Of a stretch of 64,000 nt of DNA, positions 51,530-61,177 are shown in pieces. The notes beneath the pieces were generated by a model that was given only the letters and a program-made list of their open reading frames with translations, did not search any database and was not told the DNA's origin. This DNA comes from Jeotgalibacillus marinus (lineage in GTDB: Bacteria; Bacillota; Bacilli; Bacillales; Jeotgalibacillaceae), in contig NZ_JBFMIA010000003.1 of the NCBI RefSeq assembly GCF_040801915.1, positions 124,001-188,000 of the forward strand. Reading direction: 5' to 3'. The position numbers and the translations under genes were made by a program. Each line of letters begins with the position of its first letter. Within the stretch, counting starts at the first letter, position 1.

Positions 51530-53560
51530 TTATTGGATTTCATCATACTCAATTACTTTCTCGAAAATCGTTTCTCCATCACGTTCAACACGGTATCCAC
51601 CTGTTTGACCCGGCTCGATTACAAGACTAATGTTTCTCTCTTCCGTTTCAGTGATCGTGAACTCATCAAAAGGGATTGTCATGTCCCGATTACGGTCTTT
51701 TATGAAAATCCGGATCGTTTGAGGATCTCCTGGTACTTCAGGAGGGTCTACCCCTTCTTCTGGCGGTGATTCTACTTCAGTTTCTTTGTACTCAATGGTA
51801 AGCGTTTCATTTAATTCCTTCGGTTGAGGTGGTTCTTCACCATCTGATTCGATAACATTAATCACATCTCCTTTTGGTATTTTTGTCCCTTCTGTTGGAT
51901 CCTGCTGCATGACCGTTCCTGCAGGATATTTATCAGAATATCTATTCCTTGTGACATTTACTTCAAGACCTGATCGTTTTTCAAAATCCGTTATTTCACT
52001 GCGTGTCATACCAAGTAAATCTTCAACCGTTGCCATTTCTTCCCCTTGGCTTATTGTTAATTGCAACGTTGTTTCACTCGGAATAACCTCTTCACCCTCT
52101 TTTGGTGTTTGGTCTAAAATCTCGCCTTCAGGTGAAGAGTCAAATACGTACTCTTCTTCCACATCTAAAAACTCAATATCATCCAGTAATTGTTTTACCT
52201 GTGCAATCGTTCGTCCTGTATAGTCACCCAATTCAATGGTCGCTTTTCCGCTACTCACGAAGACATCGACTTTAGATCCTAGCTCAATACTACGTGTAGC
52301 TTTTGGGTCTGTTCGTAAGACTTCATCTTCAGGAATATCTTCCTTGGGTTCATACGTTACTTCTCCAAGTACTAATCCTTGTTCTTCTAAAATGTCCTCT
52401 GCATCCTGTAGCGATTCTCCCACAATATCCGGAACTGCTACTTTTGAAGATCCAAACATCCCAAAAGCAGCCATAATCACTGTACTAATTAAGAGAATGA
52501 GAAGAACAGCACCTAAGATCCATGGCCATTTTTTCTTTTTCTTCTTGTTTTTCTTGTCCTTCTTGTTCTTCTTTTTTGGATTAGCTTTAGCATTTGTTTG
52601 TTCTTCCCGCTTACTGACATTATCACTTCGAACTTTTGTATCCGCTAAATTAGAAAGCTTACGCTCTTCTCGGATAACTGGGATCACTCTTGTAGTATCG
52701 TTGTCAGGTTCGATTACAAATTTTTGTTCATTCATTCGGTCTTCGTTCAAAACCGTTTTCAGATCTTCCTGCATTTCTTCAGCAGATGAATAGCGATAAA
52801 AAGCATCTTTCGTTGTTGCTTTTAAGATGACATTTTCAACACTTTGTGGTAAATTCGTACTCCATTTTGATGGTGCAGGGATGTCTGATTGTAAATGTTT
52901 TAGTGCGATCGATACAGCGGATTCTCCTTCAAACGGTAATCTTCCAGTAATCAACTCAAACATGACGATTCCAAGAGAGTAAATATCCGATTTTTTGGTC
53001 GTAACCCCACCTCTTGCTTGTTCCGGTGACAGATAATGTACTGTACCCATCACAGAGTTTGTTTGAGTGATGGATGTAGCACTTAAAGCCATTGCAATTC
53101 CAAAATCAGTTATTTTAATATTCCCTTCAAGATCAATTAAAATATTTTGTGGTTTTATATCTCGATGGATAATTCCGTTATGATGGGCGTGAGAAATAGC
53201 AGATGTAAGTTGAGACATGATGTTAATTGCATCATCGAGCGGTACAGGTGAATGATACTGTATATATTCTTTTAACGTCATCCCCTCTACATATTCCATC
53301 ACTAAATAGTGGTCATTACCCTCATCACCAACGTCGTACATGGTAACAATGTTTGGATGCGTTAAGCTTGTAGCAGATTGAGCTTCACGTTGAAAACGTC
53401 TTAGCAAATCGTTTTCATTCACATAGTCAAGACGTAGTACTTTTACAGCGACATCTCGATCTAAAATCATGTCATGAGCAAGATACACATTGGCCATTCC
53501 GCCGCCACCAATGGTCCGAAGAATTCGATAACGACCGTTTAATCGTTTTCCGATCATCAT
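51530..53560 (-). CDS. prkC: PASTA-domain Ser/Thr protein kinase PrkC
   Basis: Membrane kinase that senses muropeptides, controlling germination and cell-wall homeostasis. The 676-aa product has a Hanks kinase domain at about 10-270: the glycine loop GGGGMANVYLA, K40, HRDIKPQN with D134, DFG at 152-154. A Lys-rich juxtamembrane stretch (330-344) is followed by a transmembrane helix at 345-368. Three PASTA repeats follow from 373, then a C-terminal Ig-like domain. The outside part is very rich in Glu and Asp. It overlaps prpC by 4 nt. Confidence 0.97.
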   Translation of the reverse strand: MMIGKRLNGRYRILRTIGGGGMANVYLAHDMILDRDVAVKVLRLDYVNENDLLRRFQREAQSATSLTHPNIVTMYDVGDEGNDHYLVMEYVEGMTLKEYIQYHSPVPLDDAINIMSQLTSAISHAHHNGIIHRDIKPQNILIDLEGNIKITDFGIAMALSATSITQTNSVMGTVHYLSPEQARGGVTTKKSDIYSLGIVMFELITGRLPFEGESAVSIALKHLQSDIPAPSKWSTNLPQSVENVILKATTKDAFYRYSSAEEMQEDLKTVLNEDRMNEQKFVIEPDNDTTRVIPVIREERKLSNLADTKVRSDNVSKREEQTNAKANPKKKNKKDKKNKKKKKKWPWILGAVLLILLISTVIMAAFGMFGSSKVAVPDIVGESLQDAEDILEEQGLVLGEVTYEPKEDIPEDEVLRTDPKATRSIELGSKVDVFVSSGKATIELGDYTGRTIAQVKQLLDDIEFLDVEEEYVFDSSPEGEILDQTPKEGEEVIPSETTLQLTISQGEEMATVEDLLGMTRSEITDFEKRSGLEVNVTRNRYSDKYPAGTVMQQDPTEGTKIPKGDVINVIESDGEEPPQPKELNETLTIEYKETEVESPPEEGVDPPEVPGDPQTIRIFIKDRNRDMTIPFDEFTITETEERNISLVIEPGQTGGYRVERDGETIFEKVIEYDEIQ

Positions 53561-54318
53561 TCGACTCCCTCACTTTCCACGATGAGATCAAATTCAACTA
53601 GCGCAATTGTGATATTGTCTTCTCCCCCATGCTCATTAGCAACATCGACAAGATGCCTTGCACGTTGGTCTAATGACGAAACATCACTCATTACTATTTC
53701 AGTCATCAAACGCTCATCTATTTTGTTAGTCAATCCATCTGAGCAAAGTAAAATAATGTTGCGATCCTCAATTGTAATCGTATAAATATTCGGCTTTATT
53801 TGCCCTTTTGAACCAAGTGATTTTAATAAAAGATTTTTTTTAGGATGATGTTCAGCATCCTCTTTTGAAATTTCTCCAGATTGAACAAGCGCATTGACAA
53901 ACGAATGATCCTCCGTTATCTGTCTTATTCGATCCTCAAAAAATATGTATCCTCTGCTGTCTCCAACATTTCCAAGTGTAATGAACTCCTGGGTGCAAAT
54001 AGCAACAACGATGGTTGTCCCCATCCCCTCATAATCTTTATGTTGCTCTGCATGTTCATAAATTTCTGTATTAATCTTTTCAATACTGGATAATAACCAC
54101 TTTTCAGCGTCTATTGGGCGTGATAACTCAGGAACATTTAGCCATAAATCTTGCATTTTTTCTACAGCCATTGTGCTCGCAACATCTCCAGCACTATGAC
54201 CGCCCATCCCATCAGCAACAACAACTAAGTAGTAACCATGAGGATGCAGAAAAATTCCACCCGCATCTTCGTTTACCCGACGAACCTTCCCTTGATCGCT
54301 TATAAAAGCAACTCGCAC
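53557..54318 (-). CDS. prpC: Protein phosphatase PrpC (PP2C family)
   Basis: Metal-dependent phosphatase that reverses PrkC phosphorylation. The 253-aa product has RVNEDAGGIF, VVADGMGGHSAGDVAS with metal-binding Asp and Gly, GNVGDSRGYIF, LLCSDGLTNKI and GGEDNITIAL. The GTG at 54318 has GAGG 8 nt upstream and gives the standard N-terminus; GTG 54327 with AAGGA is the alternative. In B. subtilis rlmN lies between rsmB and prpC; here only about 117 nt of non-coding DNA do. Confidence 0.95.
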   Translation of the reverse strand: MRVAFISDQGKVRRVNEDAGGIFLHPHGYYLVVVADGMGGHSAGDVASTMAVEKMQDLWLNVPELSRPIDAEKWLLSSIEKINTEIYEHAEQHKDYEGMGTTIVVAICTQEFITLGNVGDSRGYIFFEDRIRQITEDHSFVNALVQSGEISKEDAEHHPKKNLLLKSLGSKGQIKPNIYTITIEDRNIILLCSDGLTNKIDERLMTEIVMSDVSSLDQRARHLVDVANEHGGEDNITIALVEFDLIVESEGVE

Positions 54319-54435
54319 TAACGTCACCTCATTCCTTCTTGACACTCCTTGCCACCAAGCACCACAAGCAGTATCCATATTTGATACTTGTTCACGATTA
54401 ACCGTTACATTGATTCATTTTTTCTATTTTACACA

Positions 54436-55770
54436 TTAAAATTCTTGTTTTATAAAACAGGCAATGAAAAAGCCATCTCCACCAAAGTCTTGTGGGAATA
54501 CTTGTAGCATTTGATTCTTTAAGAGTGGTTGGATGGAATCAGGTAAAGATTCAGCCGTCACGAGTTTCATTTGTTGATTATTCTCCAAAAACTGCGCGAC
54601 GGTTTGATGATTTTCCACGTGATCAACCGTACAAGTACTATAAACAAGTGTCCCTCCTACTTTAACCATTTCTACTGCAGAATCTAGTAATGATGATTGA
54701 ATGGACGTTAAAGATGTTAGATCTTGCTCTTTCTTTGCATATTTAATATCAGGTTTTCTTCTTAAGACACCTAATCCACTACATGGTGCATCCACAAGTA
54801 CACGATCAAACGACTCTATTTGAAATTGTTCTTTTACCTTTCTACCATCTAATGCGTAACCTTCAATTGCGGTAATCGCTAACCTTGCGGCATTTTCCTG
54901 TATAAGCTTTATTTTATGTGGATGAAGATCGACTGCAACTACTTGACCTTCATTGTTCATTTTTTCTGCGATATGCGTCGTTTTTCCTCCAGGTGCAGCA
55001 CAAAGATCTAGCACTTTTTCACCCGGCTTTGGATTTAAAGCATTAGCCACTAGCATAGAGCTCTCGTCTTGAATCGTTAAGAATCCCTCTTTAAATGCAT
55101 TGGTATGAGCGATATTCCCACGCTTAATATAAAGCCCTTCAGAAATAAATTTACTTTTCTCAGCATCGACACCTTCATCTTTAAGCATTTGAAGAGCTTC
55201 TTCTCTAGTAGTTAATATCGTGTTTACTCTTGCTGTTTGAACAGGCGGTGTCAAGTTCGTTTCACACATTTCTCGCGTTTTCTCATCACCGAATTGTTCT
55301 GACCACCTTTTCACCAGCCAATACGGATGACTCGTTTCGATCGATAATCGTTCGATAGGATCCTTGATAAGATCCAAAGAAGGTAATCCTTGTCGTTGAA
55401 CAGACCTTAAAATTCCATTCACTAGTCCAGCAATTCCTTTATGGCCTTTTTTCTTAGCTATTTCAACAGCTTCATGAATGGCTGCACGTTCCGGAACTCG
55501 ATCTAAATAAACCATTTGATATAAACTCATACGCAATAAATTTCGCACCCAATTTTCAACCTTCTTTTTAATAAATGGCTGTAGATAAAAATCAAGTGTT
55601 AATTTTCGCTGGATCGTTCCATAAGTCAATTCAGTCAATAGCCCAACATCAGGGCCCTTTATCGAAAACTTTTTAACTGCATGATTTAACAGTAAGTTAC
55701 TATACGATTGATTTTTATCAATTTGTTCTAATATATGAAGCGCTGCTTCCCTAGCGGACGTATTACTCAT
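54436..55770 (-). CDS. rsmB: 16S rRNA (cytosine-967-C5)-methyltransferase RsmB
   Basis: SAM-dependent methyltransferase of 16S rRNA. The 444-aa product has an N-terminal NusB-like helical domain (REAALHILEQIDKNQSYSNL) and a C-terminal Rossmann domain with VLDLCAAPGGKTTHIAEKM. Motif IV is VDAPCSGLGVLRRKPDIK, and the catalytic Cys is in VYSTCTVDHVEN. ATG 55770 fits the family N-terminus; TTG 55782, closer to GGAG, is an alternative. It overlaps fmt by about 8 nt. Confidence 0.96.
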   Translation of the reverse strand: MSNTSAREAALHILEQIDKNQSYSNLLLNHAVKKFSIKGPDVGLLTELTYGTIQRKLTLDFYLQPFIKKKVENWVRNLLRMSLYQMVYLDRVPERAAIHEAVEIAKKKGHKGIAGLVNGILRSVQRQGLPSLDLIKDPIERLSIETSHPYWLVKRWSEQFGDEKTREMCETNLTPPVQTARVNTILTTREEALQMLKDEGVDAEKSKFISEGLYIKRGNIAHTNAFKEGFLTIQDESSMLVANALNPKPGEKVLDLCAAPGGKTTHIAEKMNNEGQVVAVDLHPHKIKLIQENAARLAITAIEGYALDGRKVKEQFQIESFDRVLVDAPCSGLGVLRRKPDIKYAKKEQDLTSLTSIQSSLLDSAVEMVKVGGTLVYSTCTVDHVENHQTVAQFLENNQQMKLVTAESLPDSIQPLLKNQMLQVFPQDFGGDGFFIACFIKQEF

Positions 55771-56716
55771 TAAAAGAACCAATCCTTTCTCCAACAGCTA
55801 AGTCAGCTCCTGCTCCTCTGAGAAAATCAGATGCTAGCATTTTCTTTTTACCGAATGGTTGGAGTTCGACGATTAGCAGAGCAGTTGAATCTCCAGTTGC
55901 AACAATTGGACCACGGTCTGACTTATCTAGTATAACACCTGGCTCCTTCTTATGTTTTACTTCTACTTTTTCCGCTTTTAAAATTTTCATTGTCTTGTCA
56001 CGATAAGTTGTGTACGCAACTGGCCAAGGATATAACCCACGTATTTGATTATAAATAGCTTTACCTGGAAGACTCCAATCAATCAACTCTTCTTCACGTT
56101 TGATATTCCAAGCGAATGTTGCTCTTGAATGGTCTTGTGGAATTCGTTTTACTGTTTGATTGATCAGAGATGGCAAGGTCTCTGATAGGAGTTTTGCTCC
56201 CGTTTCACTTAATTTATCATGAAGTGTTCCCACGTTATCTACATCGGTGATTTCAACCTTTTGTTGACTAATAACATCACCTGCATCAAGCTTTTCAGCC
56301 ATGTACATAATGGAAATACCTGTCTCTGGTTTACCTTGGATAATCGCATGATGGATCGGTGCACCACCTCTTAACTCAGGCAACAGAGATGCGTGAACAT
56401 TGATGCACCCAAGTTTCGGTATATCAAGCAAATCTTTAGGTAATAGCTGACCAAATGCAGCTGTTACGATCAGATCTGGCTTAAGTTCTTTTATTTCTTC
56501 TAGTTCCTCTGATCCTTTAAGCTTTTCGGGTTGAATCACTCGAATTCCTTGTACAACTGCTTCAACTTTTACAGGTGGTGGAGTGAGCGTACGTTTTCTG
56601 CCGACAGGGCGGTCAGGTTGTGTAACCACTGCGATGACTTCATAGCCATCACGGATGATTTGTTGAAGAACAGGTACAGAGAATAACGGTGTTCCCATAA
56701 AAATCACTTTTGTCAT
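55763..56716 (-). CDS. fmt: Methionyl-tRNA formyltransferase
   Basis: Formylates initiator Met-tRNA using 10-formyl-THF. The 317-aa product, same length as B. subtilis Fmt, has VIFMGTPLFSVPVLQQII. The signature is INVHASLLPELRGGAPIHHA with catalytic Asn and His, and a C-terminal OB domain with TMKILKAEKVEV. It overlaps def by 4 nt, pairing formylation with deformylation. Confidence 0.97.
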   Translation of the reverse strand: MTKVIFMGTPLFSVPVLQQIIRDGYEVIAVVTQPDRPVGRKRTLTPPPVKVEAVVQGIRVIQPEKLKGSEELEEIKELKPDLIVTAAFGQLLPKDLLDIPKLGCINVHASLLPELRGGAPIHHAIIQGKPETGISIMYMAEKLDAGDVISQQKVEITDVDNVGTLHDKLSETGAKLLSETLPSLINQTVKRIPQDHSRATFAWNIKREEELIDWSLPGKAIYNQIRGLYPWPVAYTTYRDKTMKILKAEKVEVKHKKEPGVILDKSDRGPIVATGDSTALLIVELQPFGKKKMLASDFLRGAGADLAVGERIGSFNE

Positions 56717-57198
56717 CTTTCACCATACCCTTCTAACTCTTCTTCTTTTACAAAGCGAGTTACTTTTGCAGTAAATAGTACACCATGTAAATGATCCACC
56801 TCATGCTGAATCGCACGTGCTAAATAGTCATCAGCTTCAAGCTCAAACCATTTTCCATTACGATCTTGTGCTTTAAGAACGATCATTTCTGGACGTTCGA
56901 CTTCACCATAGATACCAGGAAAACTAAGACATCCTTCAACATCTGTTGCTGAACCTTTTTTTCGTGTCAGCGAAGGGTTTATCATTTCTAGCGTCCCCTC
57001 GTCATCGTCTAAATCAACAATGGCAACCCGCTCACATATACCTACTTGAGGTGCTGCAATCCCTACACCATCTCTTTCGACCATCGTCTCAAACATATTA
57101 TCCAAAAGTGTGTGCAGTTTTTCATTAAACTCTGTAACAGTACTACATTCTTTTTCCAAACGTTCGTCTGGATGTTTAACAATTTCTAAAATAGCCAA
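56713..57198 (-). CDS. def: Peptide deformylase
   Basis: Fe/Zn enzyme that removes the N-formyl group from new proteins. The 161-aa product has all three motifs: GVGIAAPQVG at 44-53, EGCLSFPG with Cys90, and QHEVDHLHG with His132 and His136. It matches the 160-aa B. subtilis Def. It lies between priA and fmt. Confidence 0.97.
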   Translation of the reverse strand: MAILEIVKHPDERLEKECSTVTEFNEKLHTLLDNMFETMVERDGVGIAAPQVGICERVAIVDLDDDEGTLEMINPSLTRKKGSATDVEGCLSFPGIYGEVERPEMIVLKAQDRNGKWFELEADDYLARAIQHEVDHLHGVLFTAKVTRFVKEEELEGYGER

Positions 57199-57221
57199 AA
57201 TCTCGTCCTCCTTGATGCCAC

Positions 57222-59627
57222 TTACATCATCATATATGGTTGTACATCTATTTGAATGGTGATTGAATCTTTCTTACTGGATTGATAATCATTCAAAATC
57301 GACTTTAATAAGGGTTTCAAACCTTGTTCTTGTTTGTATTTTATCAAACATTGGTAGCGATATCTATTTTGTATTCGAGCAATTGGAGAGGCAACAGGTC
57401 CTAAAATAATCACTTGACTAGATAGCTTTTGTTTAATTAAAGATGTTATTTCTTCACACACAGCCACAACCTTTAACACATTCTCATGGCTTAGTGTAAT
57501 GAGAGCCATATAATAAAATGGTGGGTATTGTCCCGTTTTCCTCATAATCATTTCGTGTTTATAAAACGCTTCAAACTCCTGAGATTTCGCCAAATCAATT
57601 GAGTAATGTTCTGGGGTATACGTTTGAATGATCACTTCTCCCTCTTTATCGTGTCTTCCTGCTCGACCACTTACTTGTGTCAACAACTGGAATGTCTTCT
57701 CTGCAGAGCGAAAATCAGGCAAATGGAGCATTGTATCTGCACTTAACACACCCACTAAAGTGATATTCGGAAAATCTAAACCTTTTGCGATCATTTGAGT
57801 CCCAAGCAAAATATCGGCTTGCCCTTCACCAAACGCAGCGAGCAATTTTTCATGAGAACCTTTTCGAGACGTCGTATCAACATCCATCCTAATTACTCTT
57901 GCTTGTGGCAATAGTGTTGCCAATTCTTCCTCCACTTTTTGTGTTCCTGTTCCAAAATAGCGAATATGCTCACTATGGCATTCTGGACATATGACAGGGA
58001 CACGGTCTTGATGGCCGCAATAATGACATTTCATTTGCTCAGAATGCCGATGATACGTCATTGATACTTCACAATATGGACATTGCATAACATAACCACA
58101 ATCACGACACATAATAAAGGATGAATGGCCTCGTTTATTTAAAAAAAGGACCGTCTGTTCATTTTTTTCAAGACGAAGTTGGAGCTGCTCAAGGAGGTCC
58201 CTAGAAAACATCGAACGGTTTCCTTTTCTCAACTCTTCTCGCATATCAACAATCGATACGTGAGGCATGGCTTGGTCATTCATCCTTTTTGACAAAGTCA
58301 ATAAATAATAAAGACCTTTTTGAGCACGTGCAAATGTTTCAAGTGAAGGTGTTGCACTCCCTAAAATGACAGGGCACCCATGCCGCTTCGCTCGTTCAAT
58401 CGCCACATCTCTTGCATGATAACGTGGTGTATCTTCTTGTTTATAGCTCGTTTCATGTTCTTCATCAATAATAATGACACCTAAGCGTTCAAATGGAGAA
58501 AATATGGCTGAACGAGCACCGACAACTACATTAACTTCTTTTCGATGGATCTTTCTCCATTCATCATACTTTTCACCTACAGATAATCCACTGTGCATAA
58601 CCGCTACTTGATCACCAAAACGCCCTTTAAACCGTTCGACCATTTGTGGGGTAAGGGATATTTCTGGTACAAGCATGATCGCTTGTCTGTCTTGCTGTAA
58701 TACTTTATCGATTGTTTGTAGATACACTTCTGTTTTCCCGCTACCAGTTACGCCATGGAGAAGAAAGGTTTCATGGGAATAGTCATCCACTTTATCTAAA
58801 ATTGGGTCGATCGCTTGTTGTTGTTCATCCGTTAAACGAAAAGATTTTGTTCGCTTAAACTCTCGATGCTCAAATGGATCGCGATAAACCTCTTTTTGCG
58901 ATTCTTCTAAAAAACCACGGTCAATCATTGTTCGAATGGTTGCGCTCGTTGCACCCGTTTCTTCTTTAACAATTTTCACCGGGAGAGGGGTATTCTCTGA
59001 TTGTAAAAACATGTGAAGTACTTTCTTTTGTTTTTCTGATCGAGCGGACATCGATTGGATTACTTCAATTGCATGATCACAAGATAATGCAAGTGATATA
59101 ATCCTTTCTTTCTTTTTCTTTGCTTTGCTTTTTACTTCATAGCGTAACTCCATTTCCCCTGAGGTGACTAGCGTTTGAAGGTCACGCAGAAGATTATTTT
59201 CCGTTCCTTTTTTCCACGTCAGTTGCCCATTTCGATCCATATGTTCAATGATTGTTTGAGGCAAATCGTCAATAGGAACAAGTGCGTCAAACACTTTCTC
59301 ATATTTTGCTTTCATCGCAGCAGGAAGCATCACTTGCATGGCAGAAATTTGATAGCAAAGTGTTTCTTGAGACAACCAAAGGCCTAAAGAGAGCAGTTCT
59401 TGGTTTAGTACAGGAACAATGTCGAGCAATTCTTCAATATCTTTTAGCTGCTTAAAAGAAGATTGCTCTGGAAACCCAACGACGAAGCCTTGAATTTTTC
59501 TTGGACCAAAAGGCACGACTACTCTCATGCCACGTTGAATCAACCCTTGCATTGATTCGGGAACACGATACTCAAAAGCTCGATCGGTTTGTTTTGCAGG
59601 GACGTCAACGATGACTGAAGCAATCAT
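57222..59627 (-). CDS. priA: Primosomal protein N' (replication restart helicase PriA)
   Basis: Rebuilds replication forks after collapse by loading the replicative helicase. The 801-aa product has an N-terminal DNA-binding domain (ASVIVDVPAKQTDRAFEY). Walker A is HGVTGSGKTEVYL, the DEEH box VIIIDEEHETSYKQED. Zinc-binding Cys pairs occur (CRDCGYVMQCPYCEV, KCHYCGHQDRVPVICPEC), and the helicase C-terminal motif is LTQVSGRAGRHDKEG. It overlaps coaBC by 4 nt. Confidence 0.98.
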   Translation of the reverse strand: MIASVIVDVPAKQTDRAFEYRVPESMQGLIQRGMRVVVPFGPRKIQGFVVGFPEQSSFKQLKDIEELLDIVPVLNQELLSLGLWLSQETLCYQISAMQVMLPAAMKAKYEKVFDALVPIDDLPQTIIEHMDRNGQLTWKKGTENNLLRDLQTLVTSGEMELRYEVKSKAKKKKERIISLALSCDHAIEVIQSMSARSEKQKKVLHMFLQSENTPLPVKIVKEETGATSATIRTMIDRGFLEESQKEVYRDPFEHREFKRTKSFRLTDEQQQAIDPILDKVDDYSHETFLLHGVTGSGKTEVYLQTIDKVLQQDRQAIMLVPEISLTPQMVERFKGRFGDQVAVMHSGLSVGEKYDEWRKIHRKEVNVVVGARSAIFSPFERLGVIIIDEEHETSYKQEDTPRYHARDVAIERAKRHGCPVILGSATPSLETFARAQKGLYYLLTLSKRMNDQAMPHVSIVDMREELRKGNRSMFSRDLLEQLQLRLEKNEQTVLFLNKRGHSSFIMCRDCGYVMQCPYCEVSMTYHRHSEQMKCHYCGHQDRVPVICPECHSEHIRYFGTGTQKVEEELATLLPQARVIRMDVDTTSRKGSHEKLLAAFGEGQADILLGTQMIAKGLDFPNITLVGVLSADTMLHLPDFRSAEKTFQLLTQVSGRAGRHDKEGEVIIQTYTPEHYSIDLAKSQEFEAFYKHEMIMRKTGQYPPFYYMALITLSHENVLKVVAVCEEITSLIKQKLSSQVIILGPVASPIARIQNRYRYQCLIKYKQEQGLKPLLKSILNDYQSSKKDSITIQIDVQPYMMM

Positions 59628-60847
59628 AAAACATCCTGTCCTTGGCCCTCACGATTAACCAACGGAAGGATTTCTTCCAGTAACTCTTCTGCTACTTTTT
59701 CTTTTGATAATAAAGTGAGAGCTTTTTTTGTGCCATCACGGTGGTAGAAAGTAACAATGTTTGTATCACCACTAAACCCTGCTCCCTCTTGTTTTATATT
59801 ATTTGCTACAATAATATCTGCATTTTTTGATTGAAGCTTTTTGATCGCGTGATATTCCACGTCCTGTGTTTCAGCTGCAAAACCAACAAGAACTTGATGA
59901 TCCTTTTCTTCACCTAGACTTTTTAGGATGTCAATTGTACGTTCAAATTCCATCTTCATCGGTCCTTCTTGTTTCTTCATTTTTTCATCATACTGTACAC
60001 TTGGGCGATAATCTGCAACAGCTGCACTTTTTATAACCACATCAGCCTCTCGATAGCGCTCAAAAACAGCAATTCTCATTTCTTCGGCAGTATCTACACG
60101 AACGATCTCAACATTTTCAGGTGCAGAGAGTGACACGGGACCTGAAATAAGCGTAACGTCTGCTCCCCATTGCGCTGCTTTTTCAGCTATGGCATAACCC
60201 ATTTTCCCGCTTGAATGGTTCGTAAAAAAACGAACTGGATCTACGTGTTCTCTCGTTGGACCTGCTGTTATAAGGATTTTCTTATTTTTAAGTTTATACA
60301 TGTGTTGATCAGATAGTTTGTCATGTATGAGTGCAACAATTTTTTCAGGCTCTTCAAGTCTGCCTTTTCCAATATACCCGCATGCTAAAAAGCCTTCTGA
60401 TGGCTCAATAAAACGATGTCCAAATGCATGCAATGTGTCGATGTTTTTCTTTACTGCAGGATGGTCATACATATGAACATTCATAGCTGGTGCAATCCAG
60501 ACTGGTGCAGTCGTAGCAAGAAGAGTTGTCGTGACCATATCATCAGCTATGCCATTTGCAAGTTTACCTATTGTATTGGCGGTAGCTGGTGCAACAACAA
60601 CTAAATCTGCCCAGTCAGCCAAATCAATATGAGCTATTTTAGCTGAATCTTTTTCATCAAATGTATCGAAGTAAACATCATTACGAGACATCGCTTGAAA
60701 AGTTAGAGGCGTTACAAATTGCATAGCACTTTTTGTCATGATCACTTTTACATCATAGCCCGCTTGACTTAGCTTACTCGTTAACGCAACAGACTTATAA
60801 ACCGCTATGCCGCCAGTCACACATAACAAAATCCGTTTTTTCATCAT
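59624..60847 (-). CDS. coaBC: Bifunctional phosphopantothenoylcysteine decarboxylase/synthetase CoaBC
   Basis: Performs two steps of coenzyme A synthesis. The product is about 407 aa. The N-terminal flavoprotein CoaC part has LLCVTGGIAVYKS, PAMNVHMYDHPAV and ACGYIGKGRLEEPE with the catalytic Cys. The C-terminal CoaB part has ITAGPTREHVDPVRFFTNHS and SGKMGYAIAEKAA. ATG 60847 has GAGGAG about 10 nt upstream; a second ATG follows at once. An upstream in-frame extension reaches into the rpoZ terminator region and is rejected. Confidence 0.96.
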   Translation of the reverse strand: MMKKRILLCVTGGIAVYKSVALTSKLSQAGYDVKVIMTKSAMQFVTPLTFQAMSRNDVYFDTFDEKDSAKIAHIDLADWADLVVVAPATANTIGKLANGIADDMVTTTLLATTAPVWIAPAMNVHMYDHPAVKKNIDTLHAFGHRFIEPSEGFLACGYIGKGRLEEPEKIVALIHDKLSDQHMYKLKNKKILITAGPTREHVDPVRFFTNHSSGKMGYAIAEKAAQWGADVTLISGPVSLSAPENVEIVRVDTAEEMRIAVFERYREADVVIKSAAVADYRPSVQYDEKMKKQEGPMKMEFERTIDILKSLGEEKDHQVLVGFAAETQDVEYHAIKKLQSKNADIIVANNIKQEGAGFSGDTNIVTFYHRDGTKKALTLLSKEKVAEELLEEILPLVNREGQGQDVL

Positions 60848-60918
60848 TGAAACCCATCTCCTCTGTCTAACTATCATTCCTATTATTATGAAGGAAATTT
60901 GTCGATTTTTCACTTATT

Positions 60919-60950
60919 TCGAAAAAGAAAAAAACAACCCGAAGGCTGTT
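60919..60950 (-). terminator. Intrinsic terminator after rpoZ (UUCG tetraloop)
   Basis: On the minus strand AACAGCC TTCG GGTTGTT followed by TTTTTTTCTTTTTC: a 7-bp stem with one G-U, capped by the very stable CC-UUCG-GG loop. Its first two bases overlap the rpoZ stop codon. It closes the yloC-remA-gmk-rpoZ unit. Confidence 0.85.
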
Positions 60951-61176
60951 ATCTTTCATCTTCGTATTCTATTCCTTCAAGCGGCTTCTGCATTAACAGG
61001 TGTCCTGCTGCAATTTCTTCTAGCGCTTGTCCAACAAATTTAATTGAATGGTATGAATCAAGTGTGCCTTTTTCACCTTTTTCTTGCATGTTACGTGCAC
61101 GTTTTGCCGCTACACTTACCAGTGAGTATTTTGAGTCGATGTTTTTTCTTAATGAGTCAGACGATGGATATAACAT
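60949..61176 (-). CDS. rpoZ: RNA polymerase omega subunit
   Basis: Small subunit that helps fold and hold the beta' subunit. The 75-aa product starts MLYPSSDSLRKNIDSKYSLV, has VSVAAKRARNMQEKGEKG and SIKFVGQALEEIAAGHLL, typical of Bacillus omega. ATG 61176 has GGAGG with good spacing; it begins 1 nt after the gmk stop, and the longer reading enters gmk. Confidence 0.96.
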   Translation of the reverse strand: MLYPSSDSLRKNIDSKYSLVSVAAKRARNMQEKGEKGTLDSYHSIKFVGQALEEIAAGHLLMQKPLEGIEYEDER

Positions 61177-61177
61177 T

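Noticed and set aside
52236..52793. A 185-aa plus-strand open frame opposite prkC with a Phe/Leu-rich stretch.
   Set aside because: The hydrophobic run is the antisense of the Lys-rich juxtamembrane segment of PrkC; not a real membrane protein.
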